From Piezodorus guildinii (Eukaryota; Arthropoda; Insecta; Hemiptera; Pentatomidae), in contig CM041295.1 of NCBI GenBank assembly GCA_023052935.1, forward strand, positions 106,146,711 to 106,210,710: a stretch of DNA of 64,000 bases. The letters run 5' to 3'. Below, in pieces: positions 32,815 to 44,769 of the stretch; within the stretch, counting starts at the first letter, position 1; every line of letters begins with the position of its first letter. The translations under genes and the position numbers were made by a program. The notes beneath the pieces were generated by a model, which worked only from the letters and a program-made list of their open reading frames with translations, made no database searches and had not been told where the DNA came from.

Positions 32815-35420
32815 TAATGAAATTTTTTTGTTAATCAGTCATTAAATGATTTATTTACATATTATGCAAAAACTTTAATATAAAAATGGTTTATATTATG
32901 ATCACAACTGTATTTAAAAGAACATTAATTATATCAAACAGTAATTACCTTCCTCAAATTATCAATGATATGACAAGTATTGTAGGTATGGATTGAAATT
33001 GAATTACAGATATATTTTAAAGTATTAGACAGTTACATATTTTAAGACTTAAAGAATTCTATAAGTTCACTTTTGTAAATTTAAAATCTAAGTAATGGTT
33101 TTTACAATGCATTTTTTTTTCAATTATCAACTCTGATAATGTCAACATTTTGAACCAACTTTCAGTTAAGCTATAATTCATAACATTGTTCATCATGAAA
33201 AATGTAAATCAATCTCACAACATGTTATAAAACTGTTATGTTTATATCTCAGAGAAATTATGTATAACAGATTTTTTATTTATTTTGGGATAGCAAATAA
33301 TGGTAGTACATAACTGAATATATAAAAATTATATCAGATGGACTTCTGAAATATATTTCAGTCAAAAATATTGTGTTTTGAAGAATGGTCAACTCAGCAT
33401 GGTTGGAACACATCAGGTAAAACCAATGAGTCCCAATAACATTTTTATTACAATCTTAACACCCTAGAAATTTCATAATATTTTTTTAAAAGTAAGAAAC
33501 TTTAGCAAGGGCCTAGAAAATCCCACTCTTGTGATTCCAATTTCTTGAGACATGAAAGCTCTATGATTAACAGGATTTACAGTTGCTTATGCCAAACCTT
33601 AATAAGTTAGCTTATCTGAACTGACTGATATTTTATCTACACATGGCATTGAAATTAAATATTTACTAGTTAATTTTTATGTAGTTCATCAAAAAATTTC
33701 TCCTAAAAATAATAATAATTCAGCTGAATTAAGATTAATATTTTATAAAAATCCGCAGAAATAAATTTTTTTAAAAGTGATACATATAAATTTTTACCTT
33801 TTATCTATTGCATTAGGCGGTTGAAAATATAGAATAGCATCACATGCCAATTTTTCATTGAATTTATTCCAGTATAATGGACTACCAGCATAAAAAGAAA
33901 CAAAAAAACTACGAAAATACAACTATATATCAAAGACTAGGTTATTACTGTTTCAATAATAATTCAATGTCATTTATTCCTACAACAGGTGAACTTAGCC
34001 AATTATACTTATATAATTAAGGAGAAACACAAAATACTTTAGGTATAAATAATTAAATATAAAATATCTGCAATACTATCATATTATTATTCCTCCAGTC
34101 ATATAATATATTCACAAATATACATTTTTTAAAACATAATAATTATTTCATTAATTCAGTACATTTCATATAAAAAACATATTATCACGAAGAATGGACC
34201 TGAAATAACTAATCACATAATAAATATATGAATAATTACAAAATAGATTAAATAAACATATCAACATATTATAAATATTTATATATATACACAACATTTT
34301 ATTGGGCATACAAGAATAAAATATTCACGGTTGCTGAATGGAGGAAATCAGTAATATATATAAACATATTCAAAAAGTTTCAGGACTTTACTCTGGAAAA
34401 TTGTACAAACATGATGTAAACTTTTTTTTTTCTAAAAAACTCATGAGCTTATAAAAAAAATAATGGTTAAAACTAAAGCTTGAGCTGCACACCAACAATT
34501 CTCTAGGGAAGAGGAGTTAAAGAATTTTAAAAAAAAAACACTTCATTAGTTTAGGGACTTTTGTTTTTATCACAACTATAACTTTTTTTTTCTTCAACAC
34601 CAATGCATCTCAATTACATATAATAATATAAATATGGATTATAAAATGAAGTAACGTAAACAAATATTATAGTAACCTAGCTTAATTATAAAACGATAGT
34701 TTGGCAGCATCAAAGCCATAAAGAAATATATGTATAAACAGGTAATGTATTCCTTAGCCAAAATATAGTCCTAGATGTTTTGAAAGCTAGATCAAACACT
34801 ATTGTTAAAAGTATTTCAATCAGACTACTTAAAAACCCGAAACTGAGGTTTATAATATACATATTATTTTTATAATTTTCTTTATTACACTAGATAAATT
34901 CATGAAACCTTTTGAATATGGTAGTTTGTGTACATATATGTGCGTAAAAACATACATACACAAACACACCTCCTCATTTCAATATTAAAAGTAATACTTA
35001 GGCTGATAATTGAAATATATTTGGTTAGGTTTCATATCAGTACATACTTACATAATTAAATATATCTCTGATTACTGAAAACGTGACATTCAAAATATTA
35101 TACAATGACTAATGTCTTAATGAATAATAATAAAATATAAAATCTACAACAATTTATATCTAAGTTGATAAAACATTATAATTTATCAAATGCAACAATA
35201 ATTAACATGATAAATACAATTTCATTCAACATTTTATATATCAATATTATAAAACATCTATGGCACAATATGCTTTATACAAATTATAAAAAATACATTA
35301 AATTATGATTTGTGAAAAATTGTGCGAGCAATATTTGGTTGCATAATAACTGAAAGCATAATATAAACAATACAAATTAATTACAATAATTTAAAAAAAA
35401 AAACAAAAAAACAGGTACAT
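32815..35420. other. AT-rich stretch, probably includes the TAX1BP3 3' UTR (minus)
   Basis: No coding text. For a minus-strand transcript ending the TAX1BP3 gene, candidate AATAAA signals exist (for example TTTATT on the plus strand at 34881), but at this composition they are not diagnostic. No transposon protein was recognised. Confidence 0.4.
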
Positions 35421-35425
35421 AAAAA

Positions 35426-38400
35426 TTAAGATGAAGTGACTCCTTTCCTGGCCACAAGAAGGTTCAAAATAGGATGCTTTTTAATGTAGTCTACTGCTTT
35501 CTTGTGAGTAACCATAGTGAAATCATACCCATTACACTGTAAAAAAAAAAAAATAAATAAAAAAAAAATAAATAAATAAAATAAAATAATAATAAAAAAT
35601 AAAAGCATATATTTAACAAATGTAATAACAGTTGCTCTTAATTAAAGTTCGAAATGAATTGATAAATTCAAAGAGAAATGAATTTTAATTATTATATTCA
35701 ATCACAATAATGATTTTCTAATAGAATGTTTGATGAAATTTTTTTGTTTCTTAATGATATTCCGAGAGGGACTATTTCTAAATCCAGGAATGCTCCGCGG
35801 GGGCACTTAGGAAAACTGACCTTTTGGCACGGTCGTAGTTTTAGAATATTATTGACTGGTCATCAATGTTATCCTCCTTCTCATCTCCAACAATCAATGG
35901 ATAGTTGTTGCAGGAATGTTTGCAGCAGAGCTTGCAAAATATGGAACAGTGCAGACCTGATTTCCTGAATCCACATGCTGATGTAAAGCTTGCAACGCAC
36001 CAGCTTAAGACAGTCTTTAGTACTGTCAGAGGAGTAGCATATCATGTTGTGGGTGTAGGCATCAAGCTATGCTTCCTTTTGTTGAGCCAAAAATGATCGA
36101 GTCATTCTTGATGCTCATTCACTGAACGGTTGAATTGCTACAAGGCCTGGCAAGATGGTATGGCTTAATTCTCAAGAATGTAACAGTGCAAGCTTATAAG
36201 AGAGATATTCCTTAATATCTTTCTGGGTGGTTTTTGCACATTCTGTGATGGAGAGTGAGAGAGTCCACAGCAATCATCTTATCACCACCTTCAAGGTGTT
36301 CTTGTCTGAATCAAGCAATACCACTTTGTCCTTCTTCTTGAAATAAACTTCGCCAATGTTGTTCCTAGACATACCGACTTGCCATGACTTGTAGCAGTTC
36401 ACCTGCTGGCTTTCAACTAAAGCGGAGGAGTTTTAGTTCATAATTTCATCAGCTTCAGGGAAACGTAGGTTGAAAACCATTCGAGCAACTGTTGCACTTC
36501 TTGGTCATTGCCCATAAATTTGGGTGGTCCAATCACTCACTAACCTCTACCACTAAAAATTTTTTGCCACCACGACAAACTTATATCTTACAAAGCAGCA
36601 CCAATCGCTGATGTACGTGATACTACTCCTTGAAGGCATACCACCAAGTGATTGCGTGGATGAGCATCAAGAAAGACCCGATCATTTTTGGCTGGACAAA
36701 AGGAAGCAGAGTTTGATGCCTACATTCACAACAAGATATACTCAGATAAGTTGCAGGCTGTACTGCAGCATGAGGATGCAGGAAATCAGGTCTGCACTAT
36801 TCCACACTTTGCAAGTTCTGCTGCAGACAATCCTGCTGAGATGAGGAAAAGGAGAACGTTGACAACCAGTCGATATAATTTGAAAACTATGACCCTACTG
36901 AAAGGTCAACCCTTCCAAGTGCACCCAGATTTAGAAATAGCACTCCCCTCCCATGCTTAATTTTTGAAAGCTCTTGTCAAGGTATGGTTATTATTATGGA
37001 CAGGAAAGGGTCAAAGAAGGTAATAATTTATACTTTATAATATTATATATATATATATATTAATAATATATATATATATATATATATAATTATATACCAG
37101 TCTCTTTAAAATCATGCACTAAGTAGCCTCATAAAATTCATTTTAAATTACTCTCTTATAATTTCATGCATTATAAGTTTTGTCTGACTAATGACCACGT
37201 CAAGATTTAAATCATGTCAGGGTCACCACTTGTCGAAGTTGGTTACTATAACAGTGACAGGTCTTCAGAAGGCCTCAAAAATGCCTGTCCAATTGAGAAG
37301 TGATTAGGTGGGGGTAGGTGGTCACCGTGGTCGAAGCACGTACCACAGCACCAGGGAATAGGTACTCTGCCAGGTAGAGGTGAACCAGCACCTACCAATT
37401 AGCAGAGGGGACTGGTAAGTACGGAAATGTCCCGTGTGGTAGAAGCACAACAGCAGCGGTTAGGAGTCCTCATAGGTGCACATGGGTAGAAGCCATGCAC
37501 CCCATCCTACGAGGGGGGTAGGAAGGAATATGGAGATTAGGTAGATGAAGGAAGTGAAATAAAGATAGACCATACTGAAGATACAAAGGCAGACATACTC
37601 TGACCAAGGGAGATACCACTAGGTAGGAGGTAAATAATCTGAAGAGCTGTGCTACTTCTTGCTATACTCATAAAACAATGTATATTAGGGGTACTCACTA
37701 CGTTGCTATAGCATATTTTGTGCTAAGCAAGCTTAGTGAGTACCCCTATTGTTAATAGCGAGAGTTTCTCTACCAGACTAGTGTCTCGGCCCTAGGTCAA
37801 GATACCTTGTAAGGTTTATTTATTATCTTGAAACAGTTACATGAACAATGATATTTATAATAGTATCAGTAAGTTAAAATATAAAATATTATTAAATAGT
37901 ATGTCTTCACATATTCGGCCAGTGACCCAAGTAGCCACCACTAACGCTACCTGTGAGCGAGCGCATGAAGCATCCGCTAGTCTTATTTTAATGTAAACTA
38001 TTTATCATTATAAAGTTTTGTATTCTAAATTTTTTAAATACACTTATAAAATTTTTGAACTATATGTGTAATGAATTTTTCCTCTCCCTCATGTCTGTCA
38101 ATGATTCATATATGATTTATACGCAATTTTTTATGTTAAAAAATGTTTGGGATATCATTAAACAACGAAAAGCTTTCACTAAACAACGTTCTAGGGCAGA
38201 ATACCACATTTTTATGGTTTTCTTAAATTTGACTCCACTCCTACCTTTGCTTGTAAGAAACAGATATGAAAACAAGGGTTTTAAAGATAACTGAATTCTG
38301 TGCAACTTTCATTCAATTAACTTTTTGCTGAGATCAAGTCTTTTCCATAATTTTGAGGTGGGAAGTGGAAAAAAAACTGAAAAGTTTGCCAAATCATCCA

Positions 38401-41400
38401 TTTTCCTCTATTTTTGCCTATTTGTAGCTCTAATACTCTTGGTCTTACAAAAAATCTTTCTGTACAGAATTTGTTGGAAATTTCGTTGTATACCTTATAA
38501 TTAAGACAACTAAAACTCAAATAATGCACTGGTAATGAACTAGAAGACAAAAAGTGCAGATTTTTGACAGTTTTTTAAGACGGCAGACGAAGCAAAAGGG
38601 TGGGGATGGCTTGTGTTAAGCACTACCTCTAATAGTCCTAAACAATAATAAAAAAACAAAATAAAATGACACAACTTTTGTAAGGTGAACTTCCACTATT
38701 AAGTAAAAGAGGTGTTGAAGTGTGATATTCGAGATAGAATAGCAGTTAGCAGTAAAGTAATACACATTTTTGATAAACTATTAAATCTTTCTTAATTACT
38801 GACAATAATCTTCAGAACAACCAGTATATACAAATGATGTTAGACTGTATTAAAATTAAATGGAATAAATGACCATACAAATATTAGATACATACAGTAA
38901 AAGTAATAATGTAAATACCTGTAGTATTTTATCATGCATTCGTAAACCCGATTTTGAAGCAGGACTTCCTTCATGCACTTCAGTTACATAAATACCCTAA
39001 AACACATGGAAATATCAATAAGAAAACAAATACAAAATAAATGTTAAATTGAAATTATTAGAGCTTCATTTTTAAAACAGAAAAAGATTTTTCCACATCT
39101 ATTATCTGATCTATGGAATGTTAAAGATCACAAGATTAATATTGTCTTTCATTCCAGAATCAATTGAAAAGGCATTAGACACAAAGAATAGTGTTTCTTT
39201 TTCATTTTTACGTCTACTGAGTTTATAACTTCAATAACATTTAGATCAATGTTCAAATAAAATTATATATAGTAAACAAACAGAGTAAAGTTCTTGATTG
39301 TAGTAAAAACATGGCTAGCTATTTAAATAAGAACAAATGCAACATTTTTTTTTTTTTAATGAAACACTGATTAAAATATTCAGCAGCTGAATCAAATCAA
39401 GAGTTCAGTTGGTAACAAAATGTGGCATTGCAAAACTATTATTAATAGTGTAGTATAATAATTTCCCAGTTTTTACATTGCACACCCTTTAAATTAAAAA
39501 ATACAGAAAAAAGTTAACAACTTGCCACTGAAAAAAACAATATGACTTTTGAAGTTAAATGAATTTAAGAAAACTGTTGTAATGAGCCCTGCTTTCCCCT
39601 ATACTCACAAAAACATAACTCTTTACAAGCCAATATCCTTTGAAATGTACATTCCTCTTGGTCTACTGACATTCCTGATAGACCAGCCCACAATCTATAT
39701 ACAGTGAAACATCTCTTTAACAGCCATTCATGGTTTCGAATGATTTAACAGTTAAAGAATGGTATAATCCAAGGAGAGCAAGTACATAAATACATCCATC
39801 AAACTAAAGCCCAATGTGGACCCTGGCCTTAAAAAGAGCTTATTAAAAATATGAATAAGCAAATTTATATATCAAAACAAGTATATTAATCTTAATTAAT
39901 AAAATTATAATGTTTTGGCTAACATATCCACAGAAAACGTTTATTAATATAATCAATGAACTCTATATTTTATTTTATTGTATGAAATTTACACATCATT
40001 TGTATGACTGTAGGTTGTAAAAACATATTTTCTTTTAAACAATGGTTTTTAAAGTTAAAAGATGATCAGATGAAACAAGATATAAACCAAACTGTTAAAA
40101 TGATATAGTGACAATGGTTGACTGTGTGTATATATGAGAGAAGATGGTTCAGGGTGCAGTCAATATAACACACAATTAAGTTTATACTTAATTGTGTGTT
40201 ATATTGATTGCACCCTGAACCAACTTCTCTCATACAAACTGTTAAAAGATTAGAATGAATCATAAATAGAGGAAAATAACATAATCCTTCAAAATTGCAC
40301 TTTTAATCCACTCTTAAAGTAAAATTAGTAGATTTGAAATACCACATAGAAGAATATTTTAAAAAACATATTTGATGTGATAACAACATAGTTGCTTTAG
40401 TTTTTAATAATTTGTGTAGCTTTTATTTTATAGCTTAAAAATAAATAAATAAAATAAGGTTTTAATAATTAAAAATGAAATGTACATATTGAAATCACAA
40501 CAAAAAGGTTAAATAGTTGTGTATTTTCAGCCTAATAATAAAAACAATTATTTTATTTGTTACTAAGCCATTACAACATCTCAGCCATTTAAAAGTTTTT
40601 GCTAAAAAATGAATAAACATGCCTCTTGTTTTTATTGTTCATTTTAGTTTGAACGTTTAATGAATGAATATGTACATATTTTAAAATGTTAACTTACCCC
40701 ATTTTGCATATTTTTTCTATTTTATAATCATTTCATCCAAAACTACCTTCATTTTTTTTTTTTTTTTAACACTGTTTTTGGGCTACTTATTACATGACCA
40801 TTTAAATTATTAATAATATAAATAATCAATATAATGCTCATTATTTTAAGAAACCTGACTAAATAAGAAGCAATAAGTTATTAAGTTTAAAGTTTAAGGT
40901 GAAGATTGAAATTCTATAGCAAAATCAACTAAGGCTGTGCTGAGATTTATCAACATAGTGGTGGATAATAACACAATCTTGATTTCACAATAGAAATTTT
41001 TAAAAAAAATAACAGTACTCATATGAAAAAATTGATACAATTAATGATTCATTACCCCAATCTATAGCTCCCACTCAATAAACGAGATGGTGGAAGGTCT
41101 CCCATATAATCTCTTTACTTCCTTAAATCAATATGTACCTCTCAAAACCTATACTTTCCAATTCAACATACACCATGCATTAATCAAGAAGTGTTGTAGA
41201 AGTGAGCATATTCCAGACCAAATCTGTGTAAAAATAATTAAACATTCTCCAACCATCCTTTCGGGTCTAGTGCACATCTGTAACTTTTCCTTTAGCCTCG
41301 AAAAAAATAAATTAACCTTTGATTTTCACCCCATATCTCTCATATCAAAACCTTCAAAAGAATAGATCATTCTCAAGTTACTTCCTTCTTGGAGCAAAAT

Positions 41401-42975
41401 GCTGACGTAAATACTAATCAATCAGATTTTCTTATAGAATATTCCACATATTTAGCTTCACTAAATATGAACGTATACAGGTAAACTTTCCTACCAATTT
41501 ACCTAGTACTCGGAGTCATGGTCCCTCACACCAAAACAATGAATATGGGGTACCTGAGAAAAAGAAAAGATTAGGAGAGGTACGACCCAACTACTAACTT
41601 CAGGTAACATCTTCGAGGAGAATAAATTAAGATGGTGTGGACACTTTAAAATTAATCCAGTTATACCCATTAAAAGGACTACAAGACGCAATTGGAGGAA
41701 AGAAGACAAATAGAAAGAACATGTAACAACTAGGAAGGAGGTGTAAAAGAAGCTTTCAGGAAGTGTGGACTAGACTGAAAGGGGAGGAGAGAGATGGTAC
41801 TGGAGAGGTATTAGTGGTCCAAGCTCTACAAAGGGAGTAGCAGTAAAAGAGGAATGGAATATGACTATGATGAATTTAAATCAGCCTACATTGGCATTCA
41901 ACAACCTTTTTTTTTCAACTTTTCTTTGGTACCATTATTTAAATGTGATGATATCTAATTTTACTACATCTCGACTCCTCATCCTTGGCCTTTATAACCT
42001 ATTCCACAGAACTGAAACATTTTATACTTCATTTATTGCCCATTCTATGCTCATCAGAATTCCCCTCTCTCCCTCTAATATATATCCAAATATCCCCTTT
42101 TCTAACACTTTCTTGCATTATAAAAAGATGCTCTCTCATCTAGTAGTTTTAAAAGAATATTATTTATATTTTAGAAGGATTCTTTCAAATACCTAACAAG
42201 TATTTTGGGTTCTAGTAACATAGAAGATAATGTCATTAATCGTATTAATTTATCTATTTGTTTTTATACTTCCATTTACTATTTTAATATAAAATAATTT
42301 ATAGTACACAATTTATTTTTTCTACAAAACCTTTACTTTGTAGTATGTAAATATCCATCTGATATATGATACTTACCAATTAATTTTAATAATTAAGTAG
42401 TCTGAGCAAAGATTTTTGCAGTTAATTCAAGTACTTTTGTATGTTATTCTAAAGGGATTTTGACTTTTAATAATTAGTTAATAGGGACCATAGCCATTAT
42501 TCTGGCTTAAACATCCTGGTTTAGATACTGCTATTAGTTTTTAGTCTGAATCATAATGTTTTAATGGTAAACTAAAAATAACAACTTTTGTAACTGCAAC
42601 TAAAAATTTAATTATCCATTAAAGCAATTAAATCATCTGAATGATTGAGCACCTGGTAAATGCAATGAAGAGAATCATACATAATCAGATAAAATGACTA
42701 ATGCTATAGAAGGACATAACTTTGTAAATGATGTGTCAAGGGTTTTAACAGTGCAGTTGTGGAATGTAATAACAAAACACAAATATATTACACATGAAAC
42801 TAAAGAAATAAACTGTAATTACAACAATAATTAAAATGTAACATACATTGTCTGTATAGCCCTGAGGACTTTTTTTGTAATCTTGGTCGATTCCACCTCC
42901 TATTTTAAAACCACATTTCAAAACTTCTCTTCCCTCATGGTCTACTCCAGGTTCTTTGTGCAATGTAATGGGTAT
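35426..42975 (-). CDS. TAX1BP3: TAX1BP3/TIP-1-like single-PDZ protein, three coding exons (N-terminus missing)
   Basis: Tax1-binding protein 3 is a small cytosolic protein made of one PDZ domain. It binds class I C-terminal ligands and competes with scaffold PDZ proteins. The coordinates span introns. Exon A 42975-42847 encodes IPITLHKEPGVDHEGREVLK then CGFKIGGGIDQD with the carboxylate-binding loop. Exon B 38996-38919 encodes GIYVTEVHEGSPASKSGLRM then HDKILQ. Exon C 35536-35426 encodes CNGYDFTMVTHKKAVDYIKK, ending GVTSS and TAA. All junctions are phase 0 with AG acceptors (TTTTTAG, GTTTTAG, TTTACAG) and GT donors (GTATGT, GTATTT). The 105 residues match all of the domain except the first 10-20; the helix aB His (VTH) of class I PDZ domains is kept. 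The last exon ends shortly after the domain. The introns (3.9 and 3.4 kb) carry a LINE, a hairpin element and LTR remains. Confidence 0.9.
35690..36990. mobile_element. Unclassified element with approx. 250-bp inverted arms, in a TAX1BP3 intron
   Basis: The plus strand at 36655-36860 and the minus strand at 36121-35874 read nearly the same (GAGCATCAAGAA.GAC.CGAT, TTTTTGGCT..ACAAAAGGAAGCA, GGAAATCAGGTCTGCACT). The plus arm is open for 90 codons (36688-36960: EAEFDAYIHNKIYSDKLQAV, then GNQVCTIPHFASSAADNPAE). Between the arms the minus strand has readable text (SWQVGMSRNNIGEVYFKKKD, VVLLDSDKNTLKVV). I do not recognise the protein. It could be a DNA transposon or two opposed copies of a retroelement gene. 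Confidence 0.45.
37042..37092. repeat. (TA)n microsatellite
   Basis: An interrupted TA tract with TTAATAAT in the middle. Confidence 0.9.
37209..37228 (-). other. tRNA-Trp primer-binding site of an LTR retrotransposon
   Basis: The minus strand reads TGGTGACCCTGACATGATTT, starting two bases after the LTR end. It matches the complement of the 3' end of animal tRNA-Trp (TGGTGACCCCGACG) with two changes. Trp priming is typical of the CsRn1 group of Ty3/gypsy elements. The internal region should run towards lower coordinates, but no gag was recognised. Confidence 0.7.
37231..37982 (-). repeat. LTR of a Ty3/gypsy (CsRn1-like) retrotransposon
   Basis: About 750 bp, minus orientation, ending AACCAACTTCGACA next to the primer-binding site. 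It is homologous along most of its length to the solo LTR at 46484-47224, sharing for example AGCGGATGC, ATAAATAAA, TTGACCTAGGGCC, CACAGCTCTTCAGAT, GTGGTATCTCC, GTGCTTCTACCACAC and GAGGCCTTCTGA. It carries a 61-bp inverted-repeat insertion (37687-37747) that the other LTR lacks. The outer (5') end has lost the TG dinucleotide. Confidence 0.75.
37687..37747. mobile_element. 61-bp miniature inverted-repeat insertion in the LTR
   Basis: A perfect 14-bp inverted repeat AGGGGTACTCACTA ... TAGTGAGTACCCCT surrounds a 33-bp centre. The homologous position in the 46.5 kb LTR has no such sequence, so it is either an insertion here or a loss there. The AGGGGT start recalls hAT-type ends. Confidence 0.65.
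38000..38900. other. TAX1BP3 intron, unassigned
   Basis: Open frames on both strands at 38.05-38.55 kb have no recognisable content. A GC-richer block at 38580-38640 (GGCAGACGAAGC, AAGCACTACCTCTAATAG) may be a repeat end. Its TAGAGG-AGTGCTT core also appears in antisense near 18.67 kb. Confidence 0.3.
39700..39790 (+). mobile_element. Pogo/Tigger-like element end (fragment)
   Basis: CAGTGAAACATCTCTTTAAC followed by the CATTCATGGTTTCGAATGATTTAAC and AGTTAAAGAATGG blocks resembles the 'CAGTGAAACCTCTCTTTAACGG' ends of Tigger/pogo-type elements. The matching far end was not found nearby. Confidence 0.45.
40101..40234. mobile_element. Small hairpin element flanked by a 13-bp direct repeat
   Basis: Arms of 49 bp (40133-40181 and 40186-40234) are 47/49 complementary with a four-base loop. 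The arm includes GAGAGAAG(A/T)TGGTTCAGGGT and GCA(G/A)TCAATATAACACACA. CAAACTGTTAAAA occurs at 40088-40100 and 40235-40247, immediately outside. A 31-bp relative of the arm lies at 21559-21589. The frames reading through it are symmetrical artefacts. Confidence 0.75.
41080..41860 (+). mobile_element. LINE fragments (Jockey-like RT start and a LINE C-terminus)
   Basis: At 41150-41365 the plus strand encodes HALIKKCCRSEHIPDQICVK and IIKHSPTILSGLVHICN..FHPISLISKPSKE, the block ahead of RT motif 1. At 41600-41860 it encodes, with frame changes, NIFEENKLRWCGHF and GRRCKRSFQEVWTRLKGEE, the post-RT end of a LINE. Most of the RT between them is missing. Confidence 0.6.
41870..42840. other. AT-rich TAX1BP3 intron DNA
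   Basis: The 111-codon frame at 41861-42196 starts in the LINE tail and continues in hydrophobic low-complexity text, so it is not supported. The rest is featureless up to the exon A donor (GTATGT on the minus strand at 42846-42841). Confidence 0.4.
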
Positions 42976-42989
42976 CTAAAAATGGAAAG

Positions 42990-43835
42990 GTGATAACATT
43001 TGATGTCTGAGACATGTAACAAAATTAAATAAAATATTAATTACACTAAGACACTCCATTGCAGTGCCAGCCTGATGCTGAAATGCCATTTTAGCACACA
43101 TTTTGAAGGATTTATAGCAACAGACATACAACTCTAAAATACTTAAATTATAACAGAACTACTGGAAGCAGAATTATGACTGGACTCACAAGAACGTCGG
43201 TTATCTAAACCAAGAAACACACCTAAGAACTGGAGCCAATCGATTTGAATTAATAGATAAGCATAGAGGTATAGGAAAGCCTTCCACAAGTGGTTAGGAA
43301 GAATACAACATTTACCTTCACCTTGGGAAAAAATAATGTTAACAACATTTTTAAGATCTGCGTTACTTGGTGATGAATAAATAGAAAAAACAAATACAAA
43401 ACTTTGTTTTAATCCAATTAAACAGTGTATAAATTATAAATATTGCGTTTCATCTCTCGATCTTTCAAATATTTCCTTAGATGCTCTCAGATTAATTTAC
43501 ACCTTTTATACAATAATTGGAAGAATAGTTTTTAAAATGTGAAATTTCGTGTAATCCACCACACTTTCTGTAAATTCAAGTAATCCCAGGCATCATTCAT
43601 ACAACGCCTGACCATGAGTGGCCCACTTATGCTTAACAGTGTATACTACATTCCCATTTCCGTTGCTTTATTTTTTAATTTTAATATTTTCTATCTCTGG
43701 GTTTTGTACTTCCAACTGTACTTGCCTTTATGGAATGCTCTTAAACGTGTGAACTAGACTTCTTGAAATGGCAAACTACTGACATGGATTAACCGTGCTT
43801 CTTTGGTTTGGGAACTATTTTTTTATATTGTTTTT
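42990..43835. other. Region upstream of TAX1BP3 exon A, no gene seen
   Basis: It begins with the exon A acceptor. It was read on the minus strand for an N-terminal exon with Met and a GT donor; none was convincing. AT-rich, no repeat family recognised. Confidence 0.35.
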
Positions 43836-43844
43836 ATTATTTTG

Positions 43845-44060
43845 GTCGGTGCGACAGGCCGTGGAGGCCCTTGGCCACGCAGGGTGGTTTTCTATACGCT
43901 ATAGGGTAGTGTCATCATTCTCTACACCTGTTTTGGTGAGTGGCTACTAGTAGGCTGATGAATCTCACATACCTGGGGGGAGGTTGTGAGGGAATCTCTA
44001 TCGAATTCAAAGCCTTTGGCGTGTTAAACTAGTGCGCCAGCCACTTGGAAACATTGGCTG
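43845..44060 (-). mobile_element. tRNA-derived SINE, minus strand
   Basis: The minus strand reads CAAGTGGCTGGCGCACTAG (A-box-like) and GGCTTTGAATTCGATAGAG (B-box-like), about 40 bp apart, followed by a C/A-rich body to about 43845. It is a degenerate SINE of the same general type as, but not identical to, the 47.7 kb copy. Confidence 0.5.
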
Positions 44061-44299
44061 TCGAAATTAATTGACGCTTCTTTTCAAAGGTCTAACTTAA
44101 CAGATCGTGATAATGTAAATGATAAATAAATACTGCCGTAGCCTGTTTTGAGGTTTAAATACTACATTAGGCTAAAAAATGTGTATTCATTCTATAGAGC
44201 TGCAGCTGTTATTGGAGGGTTCCAATAATCATCCAAGGAGAGACTAAGGTTTGGATGGATAGGTTGTGTGATTCCAGAATAATCTTTAGTTTCAGAAAG

Positions 44300-44765
44300 G
44301 AGGAAGCACTCTCAGAAAAATGATATGATTGGCATTTTAAGCTACTACAGGACTTGAATCTTCTCAGTTTGTTGAGTAGCTAATTAAGTTAGAGATTAAT
44401 TTTAATTATGAAAAGTGTCATTGTATTAACCTTTATGTTAGTGCTGTTTTTTTCAGTGGTGGCTTGCGATTGAAACTCTGGAGCTGCAGACATCATTATT
44501 CATGCGCATTGTATAATCCTTAAGCTTAATTTCGGTAGCCAAACCACAGCTCATGAAAATTAGACAAACATATTTTTATGGAATTATGTTCTTCACAGAG
44601 TCAGTTAAGTTTTATTTTAATTCTAAGTCTATGTATTTCTATTTGGCAGTACCTTCCTCTATCTTTTTTTTTTTTAAATTGTCTTCAAGATTGATCGAGT
44701 ATGCTGTGTACTCATAGCAATTTAGCGAAGCCGAGCAGCAGATTCAAATTGTAATTTCTTGTTCT
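44300..44765 (+). repeat. LINE 3' UTR-like repeat (second copy of 985-1130)
   Basis: The segment at 44620-44765 (TCTATGTATTTCTATTTGGC.. to ..CAAATTGTAATTTCTTGTTC) aligns with 985-1130. The upstream 300 bp may belong to the same element but no protein is readable. Confidence 0.6.
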
Positions 44766-44769
44766 ACCA

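Noticed and set aside
40066..40263. 65-codon minus-strand ORF
   Set aside because: It reads through the 49-bp hairpin and its loop; symmetrical structure, not a gene.
40688..40703. Minus-strand donor-like GGGGTAAGTTAAC as an alternative TAX1BP3 exon
   Set aside because: The preceding frame is AT-rich with no PDZ-like text, and exons A and B already join perfectly.
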